A stretch of 9,347 nt of DNA from CAYSND01 sp964642235 (GTDB lineage: Bacteria; Bacteroidota; Bacteroidia; Bacteroidales; UBA932). Shown here in pieces: positions 1-5,756 of the stretch. The stretch spans positions 1 through 9,347 of the forward strand of contig CAZXOP010000076.1 in assembly GCA_964642235.1 (NCBI GenBank), written 5' to 3'. How positions within the stretch are numbered: the stretch's first letter is position 1; each line of letters starts with the position of its first letter. A program made the translations under genes and the position numbers. A model generated the notes under the pieces. It was not told where the DNA came from. It made no database searches and saw only the letters and a list, made by a program, of their open reading frames with translations.

Positions 1-2
1 GA

Positions 3-392
3 GTCCTTAATCCCCCCACTATTAAAGGGTTAAAACCTTATGGTAGAGAGATTAGTAGTCAGAGCAATGAGCCTATAAATCTTTTATACGAGGAGTATGA
101 GGCTTTAAGGCTTAGCGACTATGATGATCTTAACCATTATCAAGCATCTGTGGCAATGGGGGTTTCCAGACCTACCTTCACGAGAATTTACGGCTCGGCA
201 CTTAAAAAGATAGCCAAAGCATTTGTTGAGGGGAGGGAGATATTTATTGAAGGGGGGAAGATTCATTTTGACAGTAATTGGTACCATTGTGAGGGGTGTA
301 AAGCCTATTTTAATAACCCTGAAAAGGAGATCCCTATCACAAATTGCCCCCTTTGTAAAAGTACAAACATTTATGAATTTAATATAGAATAA
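3..392 (+). CDS. DUF134 (UPF0251) family predicted DNA-binding protein, 5' partial
   Basis: The frame is open to the left edge, so 129 residues are visible. An internal ATG at 150 is not the true start, because family-typical sequence lies upstream of it: KPYG near residues 12-15, then EYEALRLSD, which fits the DUF134 pattern of a conserved Glu-Ala-Leu-Arg-Leu-x-Asp followed by a helix-turn-helix. The HTH includes ASVAMGVSRPTFTRIY, and the family signature VEG-x6-IEGG follows. The C-terminus adds a zinc-ribbon-like pair, CEGC and CPLC, about 20 residues apart. Judging by family proteins that begin with a short basic M-x-R-P segment, only about ten residues are missing. DUF134 proteins are predicted sigma-like or HTH DNA-binding proteins with no settled function. 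The next gene starts one base after this stop, so the protein probably heads the metal-cofactor operon and may regulate it. That regulatory role is inferred from context. Confidence 0.9.
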   Translation, partial: VLNPPTIKGLKPYGREISSQSNEPINLLYEEYEALRLSDYDDLNHYQASVAMGVSRPTFTRIYGSALKKIAKAFVEGREIFIEGGKIHFDSNWYHCEGCKAYFNNPEKEIPITNCPLCKSTNIYEFNIE

Positions 393-393
393 G

Positions 394-711
394 ATGAAAG
401 TTGCCATAACTTCTACAGGTAATACCTTAGACTCGCTTTTAGATCAAAGATTTGGTCGCTGTGCCTATTTTGTAATCTATGATATAGAGAGCAAAGCTAT
501 TGAGTATATCCCTAATCCAAACAAGGAGGCTACCGGTGGTGCAGGTCCCTCTTCGGTGCAGTTAGTTGCATCTCGTGATGTTAAAAAGATTATTTCAGGG
601 GAATTCGGAGTAAAAATAAAACCCCTTTTAGATAGTCTGAAAATTCAGATTATCGCGATTAAAGAGCCGAATAAAACCATAAAAGAGATTATAGAAATGT
701 TAGACAAATAA
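394..711 (+). CDS. NifX/NifB-type Fe-Mo cofactor-binding domain protein (first copy)
   Basis: This 105-residue protein consists of a single dinitrogenase iron-molybdenum cofactor domain (NifX/NafY/NifB C-terminal fold, RNase-H-like). Visible hallmarks are the N-terminal MKVAITSTG strand, the motif QRFGRCAYFVIYD (Cys23), GGAGPSSVQLVA at about 48-59, and IISGEFG at about 66-72. It resembles the small stand-alone proteins of this family from Thermotoga and methanogens. Family members bind or carry metal-sulfur clusters; the related orange protein of Desulfovibrio binds a Mo-Cu-S cluster. It lacks the Cys/His-rich tail of the next gene. It starts one base after the DUF134 stop and ends four bases before the next ATG, so cotranscription is very likely. 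No nitrogenase genes are in view, so a role in nitrogen fixation is not supported. The bound metal cannot be read from sequence. Confidence 0.92.
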   Translation: MKVAITSTGNTLDSLLDQRFGRCAYFVIYDIESKAIEYIPNPNKEATGGAGPSSVQLVASRDVKKIISGEFGVKIKPLLDSLKIQIIAIKEPNKTIKEIIEMLDK

Positions 712-715
712 AATT

Positions 716-1087
716 ATGAATAAAATTATTGCTATTCCTTTAGAAAATGGTCTATTGTGCGAGCACTTTGGACATTGCGAATCATTCGCTATTGTTAGTA
801 TTGAAAACAATGAGATAGTGGAGATTAAAAACATCACTCCACCTGAGCATATCCCCGGATTGTATCCAAAATGGGTGGCACAGTTTGGAGTTACTGATGT
901 TATTTCCGGTGGTATGGGGCAGAAAGCTATAAACCTCTTTAATGAGCAGAAGATAAATGCTTTCGTAGGGGCACCTGTAAAATCTGCCGAAGAATTAACT
1001 AAAGACTTTATTGAGAACAAATTATCTCTTAGTGCAAACTATTGCGACCATGATGCAAAAGGGGGACATGGTGGGTGCCACCATTAG
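716..1087 (+). CDS. NifX/NifB-type Fe-Mo cofactor-binding domain protein with Cys/His-rich tail (second copy)
   Basis: This 123-residue protein has the same fold as the preceding gene product but is clearly diverged. It has CEHFGHCESFAIVSIE (Cys15, His17, His20, Cys21), PPEHIPGLYPKW at about 42-53, and VISGGMGQKAINLF at about 62-75, which matches the family's glycine-rich segment. The last 14 residues, CDHDAKGGHGGCHH, are packed with cysteine and histidine and form a probable metal-binding tail. Similar tails occur in archaeal and anaerobe homologues. The first copy has a single Cys in its FGRC motif, whereas this one has two Cys and two His there plus the tail, so the two probably do different jobs, such as carrier and donor. 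It sits four bases after the first copy and nine bases before the first ATPase. The family call is firm; the function is inferred. Confidence 0.92.
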   Translation: MNKIIAIPLENGLLCEHFGHCESFAIVSIENNEIVEIKNITPPEHIPGLYPKWVAQFGVTDVISGGMGQKAINLFNEQKINAFVGAPVKSAEELTKDFIENKLSLSANYCDHDAKGGHGGCHH

Positions 1088-1096
1088 TAAATAATT

Positions 1097-1975
1097 ATGA
1101 CCAACAATATAAGACTCGCTATTGCAAGCGGAAAAGGGGGGACAGGGAAAACTTTGGTCGCAACCAATCTCTTCTATCTGCTTCAAAATAGAAACTGCGA
1201 AGTTACATTGGTTGATTGTGATGCAGAGGAGCCAAATGCAATGCTATTCTTTAAAGGCGAAAGCATTAAGAGCATTGAGGTTACTCAAAAAAATCCTGTA
1301 ATAGAGAGTGATAAATGCACCTTTTGTGGAAAGTGTCAGGAGTATTGTAACTATAACGCCATTTTTATATTGCCATCATCTAAGGCAATTAATGTCTTTG
1401 ATGATCTTTGCCACGGTTGCGGTGCATGCTGGGTAGCATGTAAAGAGGAGGCAATAGGGGAAAAAGAGGTTTTATTAGGGGGTGTTAATTCCTTTAAAAC
1501 AAGCGAAACAGGAAGAATAGTAGAGGGGAGAGTAAGAGTTGGTGTCCTCTCATCAGTACCTGTTATAAAAAAAGCAATAGGTGAAGCAATTAACTCTAAT
1601 ATTGTTCTTTTTGACTCACCGCCAGGCACCTCCTGCCCTTTCATAAATACTGTCTCATCTGCCGACTTTGTAATCTTAGTTACCGAGCCGACCCCTTTTG
1701 GGTTAAGCGACTTAAAACAGTCAGTTGAAACCCTTAAAACAATGGATAAAAAGTGTGGGGTTATCATCAATAGAGCAGGGATAGGAAATCGCGAAATTTA
1801 TAGTTATTTGGAGAAGAAGCAGATCCCCCTATTAATGGAGATACCTTATGATAGAGGTATTGCAACTCACTATTCTAATGGGGAGTTATTTGTAAAACAC
1901 CAAAAAGAGTGGGAAGAGAGATTTATGGAGATGTTTAATCTAATAGTTGAAAATTATGGAAATAGCAATAATTAG
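1097..1975 (+). CDS. MinD/NBP35-superfamily P-loop ATPase with inserted 2x[4Fe-4S] ferredoxin domain (first copy)
   Basis: This 292-residue SIMIBI-class ATPase starts MTNNIRLAIASGKGGTGKT, with the deviant Walker A containing signature Lys13 and P-loop Lys18. VDCDAEEPN (Asp40, Asp42) follows. Between the nucleotide-binding halves sits a ferredoxin insert with two complete CxxCxxCxxxC motifs: Cys74/77/80/84 and Cys105/108/111/115. The switch segment LFDSPPGTSCP (Asp173) and the TEPTPFGLSDL loop close the active site. Dimeric relatives (MinD, NifH, Mrp/ApbC, NBP35) use ATP to control Fe-S cluster transfer, electron transfer or localisation. Proteins of this exact architecture are common in anaerobes and archaea beside NifX-like genes, but their function is unsettled. 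The ATG at 1097 is the natural start because it places the P-loop at the usual distance from the N-terminus. The 3' end overlaps the next gene. Confidence 0.93.
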   Translation: MTNNIRLAIASGKGGTGKTLVATNLFYLLQNRNCEVTLVDCDAEEPNAMLFFKGESIKSIEVTQKNPVIESDKCTFCGKCQEYCNYNAIFILPSSKAINVFDDLCHGCGACWVACKEEAIGEKEVLLGGVNSFKTSETGRIVEGRVRVGVLSSVPVIKKAIGEAINSNIVLFDSPPGTSCPFINTVSSADFVILVTEPTPFGLSDLKQSVETLKTMDKKCGVIINRAGIGNREIYSYLEKKQIPLLMEIPYDRGIATHYSNGELFVKHQKEWEERFMEMFNLIVENYGNSNN

Positions 1976-2831
1976 TGGAAAAGGGGGGACAGGGAAGAGT
2001 AGTATAAGTGCTGCATTTGCAACCTTGGAAGAGAGGGTGGTATTGGCAGACTGTGATGTGGATGCTGCTAATTTATTTATACTATTCTCCCCTACTCGTG
2101 AGGAGGAGCATGTCTATATTAGTGGATATAAGGGTGTTATTGATTACTCATTGTGTTCAAATTGTGGAATATGTGCCTCTTATTGTCGTTTCGGGGCAAT
2201 ATCATATTCTAATGGGAGGGTGGAGATTTCAGAAAATGACTGTGACGGGTGTAAACTCTGTTCCCGTATCTGTCCTGAAAATGCTATTAACATGGTAGAG
2301 AGTGATAAGAGTCGTATGTATGCAGGTAAATTTAGGAAAGGGGTGATGGTATATGGACTTCTTGCACCGGGGGAGGAAAATTCCGGAAAACTTGTCAATA
2401 TGGTTCGGGAAAAGGGGAAAGAGTTGGCTAAAAAAAATAATATCAATGATATAATAATAGATGGGCCTCCGGGTATAGGGTGTTCAGCAATATCCTCTAT
2501 AACAGGAGTTGATCATATTTTAATAGTAACAGAACCTACCCTCTCAGGGTTACATGATCTGAAAAGGACGATTGAAATATCTTCTCGCTTTAACTCTAAA
2601 AACTGGGTAATTATTAACAAATATGATTTAAATAGTGAAATATCATCTGAAATTGAGAGATATTGTAATGAGCATAATATAGAGGTAATTGGCAAACTTA
2701 TTTTTGACAAACAGATGGTGGAGGCTATGGTTAATTGTCAAAGCATTGTGGAATATGCTCCGACATCGAGTATTGTCCAAGAGATAAAGAGAGCTTATCA
2801 GGTGATAAAGAGTTACGGCTTAGAGCCATAA
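1956..2831 (+). CDS. MinD/NBP35-superfamily P-loop ATPase with inserted 2x[4Fe-4S] ferredoxin domain (second copy)
   Basis: This protein is a 291-residue paralogue of the preceding ATPase. The reading frame could be extended to a TTG at 1947, but the ATG at 1956 gives MEIAIISGKGGTGKS, the usual spacing to the P-loop, and is preferred. It overlaps the previous gene by 20 bases, a sign of translational coupling. The deviant Walker A has Lys9 and Lys14. ADCDVDAAN holds Asp32 and Asp34. Two CxxCxxCxxxC motifs are intact (Cys67/70/73/77 and Cys96/99/102/106). The Walker B/switch segment is IDGPPGIGCS (Asp169), with Ser after the Cys where the first copy has Pro. The segment GLLAPGEENSGKLV at about 134-147 is typical of this subfamily. 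It probably forms a homodimer, or a heterodimer with its neighbour, to move clusters or electrons to or from the NifX-like proteins; that partnership is inferred from gene order. Confidence 0.93.
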   Translation: MEIAIISGKGGTGKSSISAAFATLEERVVLADCDVDAANLFILFSPTREEEHVYISGYKGVIDYSLCSNCGICASYCRFGAISYSNGRVEISENDCDGCKLCSRICPENAINMVESDKSRMYAGKFRKGVMVYGLLAPGEENSGKLVNMVREKGKELAKKNNINDIIIDGPPGIGCSAISSITGVDHILIVTEPTLSGLHDLKRTIEISSRFNSKNWVIINKYDLNSEISSEIERYCNEHNIEVIGKLIFDKQMVEAMVNCQSIVEYAPTSSIVQEIKRAYQVIKSYGLEP

Positions 2832-2833
2832 CT
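2811..2833. terminator. Hairpin at the convergent end of the ATPase operon and the DsrE gene
   Basis: The arms AGTTACGGCT (2811-2820) and AGCCATAACT (2824-2833) form a ten-pair stem with a three-base loop. The single mismatch becomes a G-U wobble in the - strand RNA. The stem includes the stop codon of the second ATPase and lies 7 bases past the stop of the - strand gene. Neither strand has a strong U-run after the stem; the - strand continues CTCTTTATC. It could be a weak bidirectional terminator or an mRNA 3'-end stabiliser. Confidence 0.4.
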
Positions 2834-2840
2834 CCAATCA

Positions 2841-3197
2841 TTAAAATGTAAGGACTTTATCGCTGTCGAGTACCCATTCCGATAAGGCAGCCATTGTGGA
2901 TTTTTCCGCCCCTTCAAAATAGGGGTGATTCTTATGGATACCACAGCGCGCCATACAAGTTCCGCAAACTTTAACAGTCACCCCATCAGATATCAAACCT
3001 TTAAGCATCTGGGATAAATCTTGGTCATACCCTTCAGGAGCTTTGCAGACATCTCTTGCCATATCGACAGAATCATTCATTAGGAAAATTCTTACTTCCT
3101 GACCACTCTTTCTTAGGGTTTGAGCAAGTCTCAATCCATTCCAAGTCACATCCGTATTATCATACGGCTCTCTGTTAAAAATAATTAAAACCTTCAT
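2841..3197 (-). CDS. DsrE-family small sulfur-carrier-like protein
   Basis: This 118-residue protein has the DsrE/DsrF (TusD/YchN-like) fold. Visible family marks are the N-terminal strand MKVLIIFN, TWNGLRLAQTL at about 18-28, VRIFLMNDSVDMA at about 35-47, and GVTVKVCGTCMARCGI at about 72-87, followed by the typical FEGAEKSTMAALSEWV and a DKVLTF end. Cys78, Cys81 and Cys85 sit where family members carry a conserved Cys motif. DsrE/TusD proteins bind sulfur as persulfide or relay it, and this subgroup is common in anaerobes without a fixed assignment. The frame extends upstream to a TTG at 3209, but that codon overlaps a good promoter -7 element, so the ATG at 3197 is preferred. It faces the metal-cofactor operon with nine bases between the stops. 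A link to sulfur supply for that operon is suggested by proximity only, since the gene is on the opposite strand. Confidence 0.85.
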   Translation of the reverse strand: MKVLIIFNREPYDNTDVTWNGLRLAQTLRKSGQEVRIFLMNDSVDMARDVCKAPEGYDQDLSQMLKGLISDGVTVKVCGTCMARCGIHKNHPYFEGAEKSTMAALSEWVLDSDKVLTF

Positions 3198-3206
3198 TTT
3201 TTTTGA

Positions 3207-3237
3207 CAAATTTATAAAAAAACAGACAGACTACAAT
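3207..3237 (-). promoter_or_regulatory. Bacteroidota-type promoter for the DsrE-family gene
   Basis: On the - strand, ATTG (3237-3234) is followed by a 19-base spacer and TAAATTTG (3214-3207), matching the Bacteroidota -33 TTTG / -7 TAnnTTTG form except for one base at -33. Transcription would start at roughly 3200-3204, leaving a leader of only a few bases before the ATG at 3197. Confidence 0.5.
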
Positions 3238-3243
3238 TATTAT

Positions 3244-3251
3244 TATATTTG
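3244..3251 (+). promoter_or_regulatory. Candidate -7 element for the chromate-transporter pair
   Basis: TATATTTG fits the Bacteroidota -7 consensus TAnnTTTG and lies 19 bases before the ATG at 3271. No convincing -33 TTTG is seen at the expected distance, so the promoter is either weak or needs an activator. It would fire divergently from the DsrE-gene promoter. Confidence 0.4.
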
Positions 3252-3270
3252 CGACACTTAAAATTCTTTT

Positions 3271-3795
3271 ATGCTCTGGCAGTTATTCTATACATTCCTA
3301 AAAATAGGGGCTTTCACATTTGGGAGCGGTTATGCCATGATTCCTATGATAGAGAGAGAAGTTATAGATAGGAAAAAGTGGTTTGAAAGAGATGAGTTTA
3401 TGGAGCAGTTTATTTTAGCACAGTCCGCTCCAGGGCCTTTCTCACTTAATACCGCTGTCTTTGTAGGGTATAAATTAAAAGGGTGGATAGGATCAGTAGT
3501 TGCAGTAATCGGACTTGTAATCCCTTCATTTGTTATCATATTACTTATAGCCATCTATTTTACAGATTTTAGAAGCAATCCCACGGTAGAGGCGGCATTT
3601 CAAGGGATTAGACCTGCCATAGTTGCACTGATTGCAGTTCCTTTTGTAAATTTCCTAAGAGAGATGGTATGGTGGCAAATATTAATAGCCCTTACGATTG
3701 CTGTTTTAGTATGGCAATTAGGCCTCTCCCCTATTTACCTTCTGATTTTAGGTGCCCTTATCGGAGTATTAACCGTTTATTTTAAGAAGAAATGA
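3271..3795 (+). CDS. Half-size chromate transporter (CHR family), first subunit
   Basis: This 174-residue hydrophobic protein matches a single CHR domain. The signature FLKIGAFTFGSGYAMIPMIE is at about 9-28, AQSAPGPFSLNTAVFVGY at about 50-67, and PSF near 85, followed by several hydrophobic segments. The usual family motif is FGGG; here it reads FGSG. CHR proteins are inner-membrane transporters, best known for chromate efflux. Short-chain members work as pairs of homologous half-proteins, and the next gene supplies the second half. The overlap with that gene (ATGA at 3792-3795) supports coupled translation in a fixed ratio. Many members in anaerobes are named by homology only, so chromate as substrate is unproven, and sulfate or another oxyanion is possible. 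The start is the first ATG after the promoter-like element. Confidence 0.9.
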   Translation: MLWQLFYTFLKIGAFTFGSGYAMIPMIEREVIDRKKWFERDEFMEQFILAQSAPGPFSLNTAVFVGYKLKGWIGSVVAVIGLVIPSFVIILLIAIYFTDFRSNPTVEAAFQGIRPAIVALIAVPFVNFLREMVWWQILIALTIAVLVWQLGLSPIYLLILGALIGVLTVYFKKK

Positions 3796-4313
3796 TATAT
3801 CTCTCCCTTTTCCTCTCATACCTTAAAATAGGATTCTTCGGTTTCGGAGGGGGATATGCTATGATATCTTTGATTCAGAATGAAATAGTGGTTCAAAATG
3901 GCTGGCTTACCAATGCTCAGTTAACAGATATTATCGCCATTTCACAGATGACACCGGGACCTATTGCGATAAACTGTGCCACATTTGTCGGTTACACAGT
4001 TACCGGTAATATCTGGGGGTCCATACTCGCCACCACTGCCACTTGCCTCCCCCCACTCTCTATTATGCTATTAATCACAGTGTTCTATAGAAAACTAAAA
4101 GATAATCGTTTTTTAATGGGGGCGCTTAAATGGATGAAACCGATGATAGTGGGAATGATAGGGGCGGCTGCACTAATGTTCCTAAACAAAGAGACTTTTT
4201 TAGATTGGAAAAGTATAGTAATCTTCGGCTTATGCTTTATAGCCACATGGAAAAAGGTTAATCCTATTCTACTTATTCTTCTCTCAGGGGTAATCGGTAT
4301 TATATTCTACTAG
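3792..4313 (+). CDS. Half-size chromate transporter (CHR family), second subunit
   Basis: This 173-residue protein is homologous to the previous one. It carries the full motif YLKIGFFGFGGGYAMISLI at about 10-28 and SQMTPGPIAINCATFVGYTV at about 51-70, followed by LPPLS near 86 and hydrophobic segments to the C-terminus. It begins inside the previous gene at an ATGA overlap, the usual arrangement for paired short CHR proteins, which insert in opposite membrane orientations. Together they correspond to one long-chain ChrA. Orientation and substrate are family-level inference. A hairpin lies 32 bases after the stop, but its U-rich flank serves the opposite strand. Confidence 0.9.
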   Translation: MIYLSLFLSYLKIGFFGFGGGYAMISLIQNEIVVQNGWLTNAQLTDIIAISQMTPGPIAINCATFVGYTVTGNIWGSILATTATCLPPLSIMLLITVFYRKLKDNRFLMGALKWMKPMIVGMIGAAALMFLNKETFLDWKSIVIFGLCFIATWKKVNPILLILLSGVIGIIFY

Positions 4314-4345
4314 CTCCTCAACCAATATAACCTTTAAAAAGGAAA

Positions 4346-4372
4346 CGCCGACAAGAAAGGGAGCTGTCGGCG
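4346..4372 (-). terminator. Rho-independent terminator-like hairpin after the aminotransferase gene
   Basis: CGCCGACA (4346-4353) and TGTCGGCG (4365-4372) form a perfect eight-pair GC-rich stem with an 11-base loop. Read on the - strand, the stem is followed by TTTCCTTTTT, a U-rich tail, so it fits termination of the aminotransferase transcript that ends at 4409. It may also stall transcription from the chromate-transporter side, where no U-run follows. Confidence 0.7.
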
Positions 4373-4408
4373 AAACCTCATCAAAAAAACTATTAATAAA
4401 AATGAAAA

Positions 4409-5596
4409 CTACTGCCCCATTAACCTCTTAATGGCGCTACCAAGTCTTTTAACACCTTCTAACATCTGCTCATCGGAAACATAAGAGAAATTCAGACGTA
4501 GAGTATTTTGACCACCACCGTCACAGAAAAATACATCACCTATAACGAATGCCACATTCTCTTGAATAGCTATATTAAACAGATCTCTTGAGTTCATATT
4601 TTGAGGGAGAGTTACAAATAGGAAGAGTCCCCCTTCAGGTTTAGTCCAAGTTACACCCTCAGGCATAAATTTAGTTAAATACTCATGCATTAAATCTCTC
4701 TTATGTCTGTAAAGAGTTATAATCTTCTGAATATTCTCTTCATATTTACCGGACTGCAAATAACGACCTGCTATCTCCTGATTAAAAATAGGGGTACATA
4801 GGTCGGCTGACTGTTTGGCTACTATAAGTCTATCTATAATCTCTTCAGAGGCAAGCACCCAACCAAGACGGAATCCCGGTACGAATGTTTTGGAGAATGT
4901 CCCTAATAAAATAACTCTCTCAGGATCCATAGAGTACATAGTAGGCATATTTTCCCCTTCAAAACGAATATCTTTATATGGACTATCCTCTACTACAAGA
5001 ATATTATATTTGCGAGCCACATTTAAGATATCCTCTCTCTCTTTTAATGTCATAGTTATACCTGAAGGGTTCTGAAAGTCAGGTATTGCATAGATAAACT
5101 TAGGCTTTTTCCCGGTAGCGTCAAGCGCCTTCATCACTATATCAGCCTCTTTATCTTTACTTATTCCGACAGGGTTTCCCTGATATGAGTAAAATGCCTG
5201 TAATGCCCCCAAATATGTAGGGAGTCCACATAAAACCGTATCTCCCGGATTAATAAAAATCCTCGATATCAAATCGAGTGCCTGCTGAGAGGCAGTAGTT
5301 ATCAATACATTTTTAGCTGTAATATTCAGTCCTTGTTTACGATACTGTTTAGCTATCTCCTCTCTCAATAAAGGAGATCCTTCTGTACTGCTGTACTGAA
5401 GAACCACTTGTGGTTTCTCCTCCATAAGGTCATTCATTATCTTCTTTAAATCATCAACAGGGAAAGTCTCCACGTTGGGGAATCCACCGCCGAAAGAGAT
5501 AATTTCGGGCTTATTAGCAATACTAAGTAGGTCGCGAATTGCTGATCTCCTCATGCTTTTTGCATTATCGGATAAAAAGTCTGTTATATTTATCAT
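4409..5596 (-). CDS. PLP-dependent aminotransferase, fold type I (class I/II, LysN/MocR-like group)
   Basis: This 395-residue cytosolic transaminase has SFGGGFPNVETFP at about 34-46, LQYSSTEGSPLLREEIA at about 66-82, TTASQQALDLI at about 100-110, the PLP-contacting PDFQNPSG (Asn176), EDSPY (Asp204, Tyr207), the Schiff-base lysine in GTFSKTFVPGFRLGW (Lys236, with Arg243 for the phosphate) and the substrate-carboxylate arginine in TLRLNFSY (Arg367). All key catalytic residues are present. This group includes 2-aminoadipate transaminase (LysN) and broad-range aromatic or branched-chain aminotransferases; the sequence alone does not fix the substrate. There is no N-terminal HTH, so it is not a MocR regulator. 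The gene is monocistronic, with its own promoter and terminator. The ATG at 5596 gives a start typical of the family. Confidence 0.92.
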   Translation of the reverse strand: MINITDFLSDNAKSMRRSAIRDLLSIANKPEIISFGGGFPNVETFPVDDLKKIMNDLMEEKPQVVLQYSSTEGSPLLREEIAKQYRKQGLNITAKNVLITTASQQALDLISRIFINPGDTVLCGLPTYLGALQAFYSYQGNPVGISKDKEADIVMKALDATGKKPKFIYAIPDFQNPSGITMTLKEREDILNVARKYNILVVEDSPYKDIRFEGENMPTMYSMDPERVILLGTFSKTFVPGFRLGWVLASEEIIDRLIVAKQSADLCTPIFNQEIAGRYLQSGKYEENIQKIITLYRHKRDLMHEYLTKFMPEGVTWTKPEGGLFLFVTLPQNMNSRDLFNIAIQENVAFVIGDVFFCDGGGQNTLRLNFSYVSDEQMLEGVKRLGSAIKRLMGQ

Positions 5597-5619
5597 ATTT
5601 ATTATGTGTTATTCATTCA

Positions 5620-5650
5620 CAAAAATAATAGATTGTAATTAAAAAACAAA
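5620..5650 (-). promoter_or_regulatory. Bacteroidota-type promoter for the aminotransferase gene
   Basis: On the - strand, TTTG (5650-5647), a 19-base spacer and TATTTTTG (5627-5620) match the Bacteroidota -33/-7 consensus exactly. The expected start of transcription is near 5613, leaving about 17 bases before the ATG at 5596. This is the best promoter in the window and a main support for the phylum call. Confidence 0.7.
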
Positions 5651-5712
5651 ATAAAATTAGAATTATTTACAGTTTCATAATTTCAAATTCATTTTTATTA
5701 CTTAGAATCAAT

Positions 5713-5739
5713 AATACAAATTTATATTATATTTGTATT
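5713..5739. repeat. 9-bp inverted repeat overlapping the queD promoter region
   Basis: AATACAAAT (5713-5721) and ATTTGTATT (5731-5739) are perfect inverted arms around a 9-base AT-only spacer. The right arm overlaps the -7-like TATATTTG upstream of the queD-like gene; the left arm contains a matching TAAATTTG on the - strand. It could be an operator or simply two opposed -7 elements. Confidence 0.5.
5728..5735 (+). promoter_or_regulatory. Candidate -7 element for the queD-polA-sigma cluster
   Basis: TATATTTG fits the Bacteroidota -7 consensus, 21 bases before the ATG at 5757. No TTTG is found 19-20 bases upstream. The resulting leader would be too short for a preQ1 riboswitch. Confidence 0.4.
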
Positions 5740-5756
5740 TTTAAATCACAAAACAG

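Noticed and set aside
150..392. A short DUF134 protein starting at the internal ATG at 150
   Set aside because: Upstream codons in the same frame encode conserved family sequence (KPYG, EALRLSD), so the gene starts before the window and 150 is an internal methionine.
394..1087. Evidence for nitrogen fixation from the NifX-like genes
   Set aside because: No nifH, nifD, nifK, nifE, nifN or radical-SAM NifB is present, and this small-protein family is widespread in organisms that do not fix nitrogen.
1947..1958. TTG start for the second ATPase
   Set aside because: The ATG nine bases later gives the normal spacing to the P-loop; the TTG adds only three residues with no family support.
1351..2710. 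Open frames in other phases across the two ATPase genes
   Set aside because: They are shadows of the conserved ATPase coding sequence and carry no family motif.
4331..4342. Small palindrome CCTTTAAAAAGG after the second chromate-transporter gene
   Set aside because: The stem is AT-rich and only five pairs with a two-base gap; it is better read as part of the U-rich tail of the - strand terminator.
5597..5756. preQ1 riboswitch upstream of the queD-like gene
   Set aside because: The predicted leader is only about 10-20 bases and no preQ1-type pseudoknot was seen in the AT-rich intergenic DNA.
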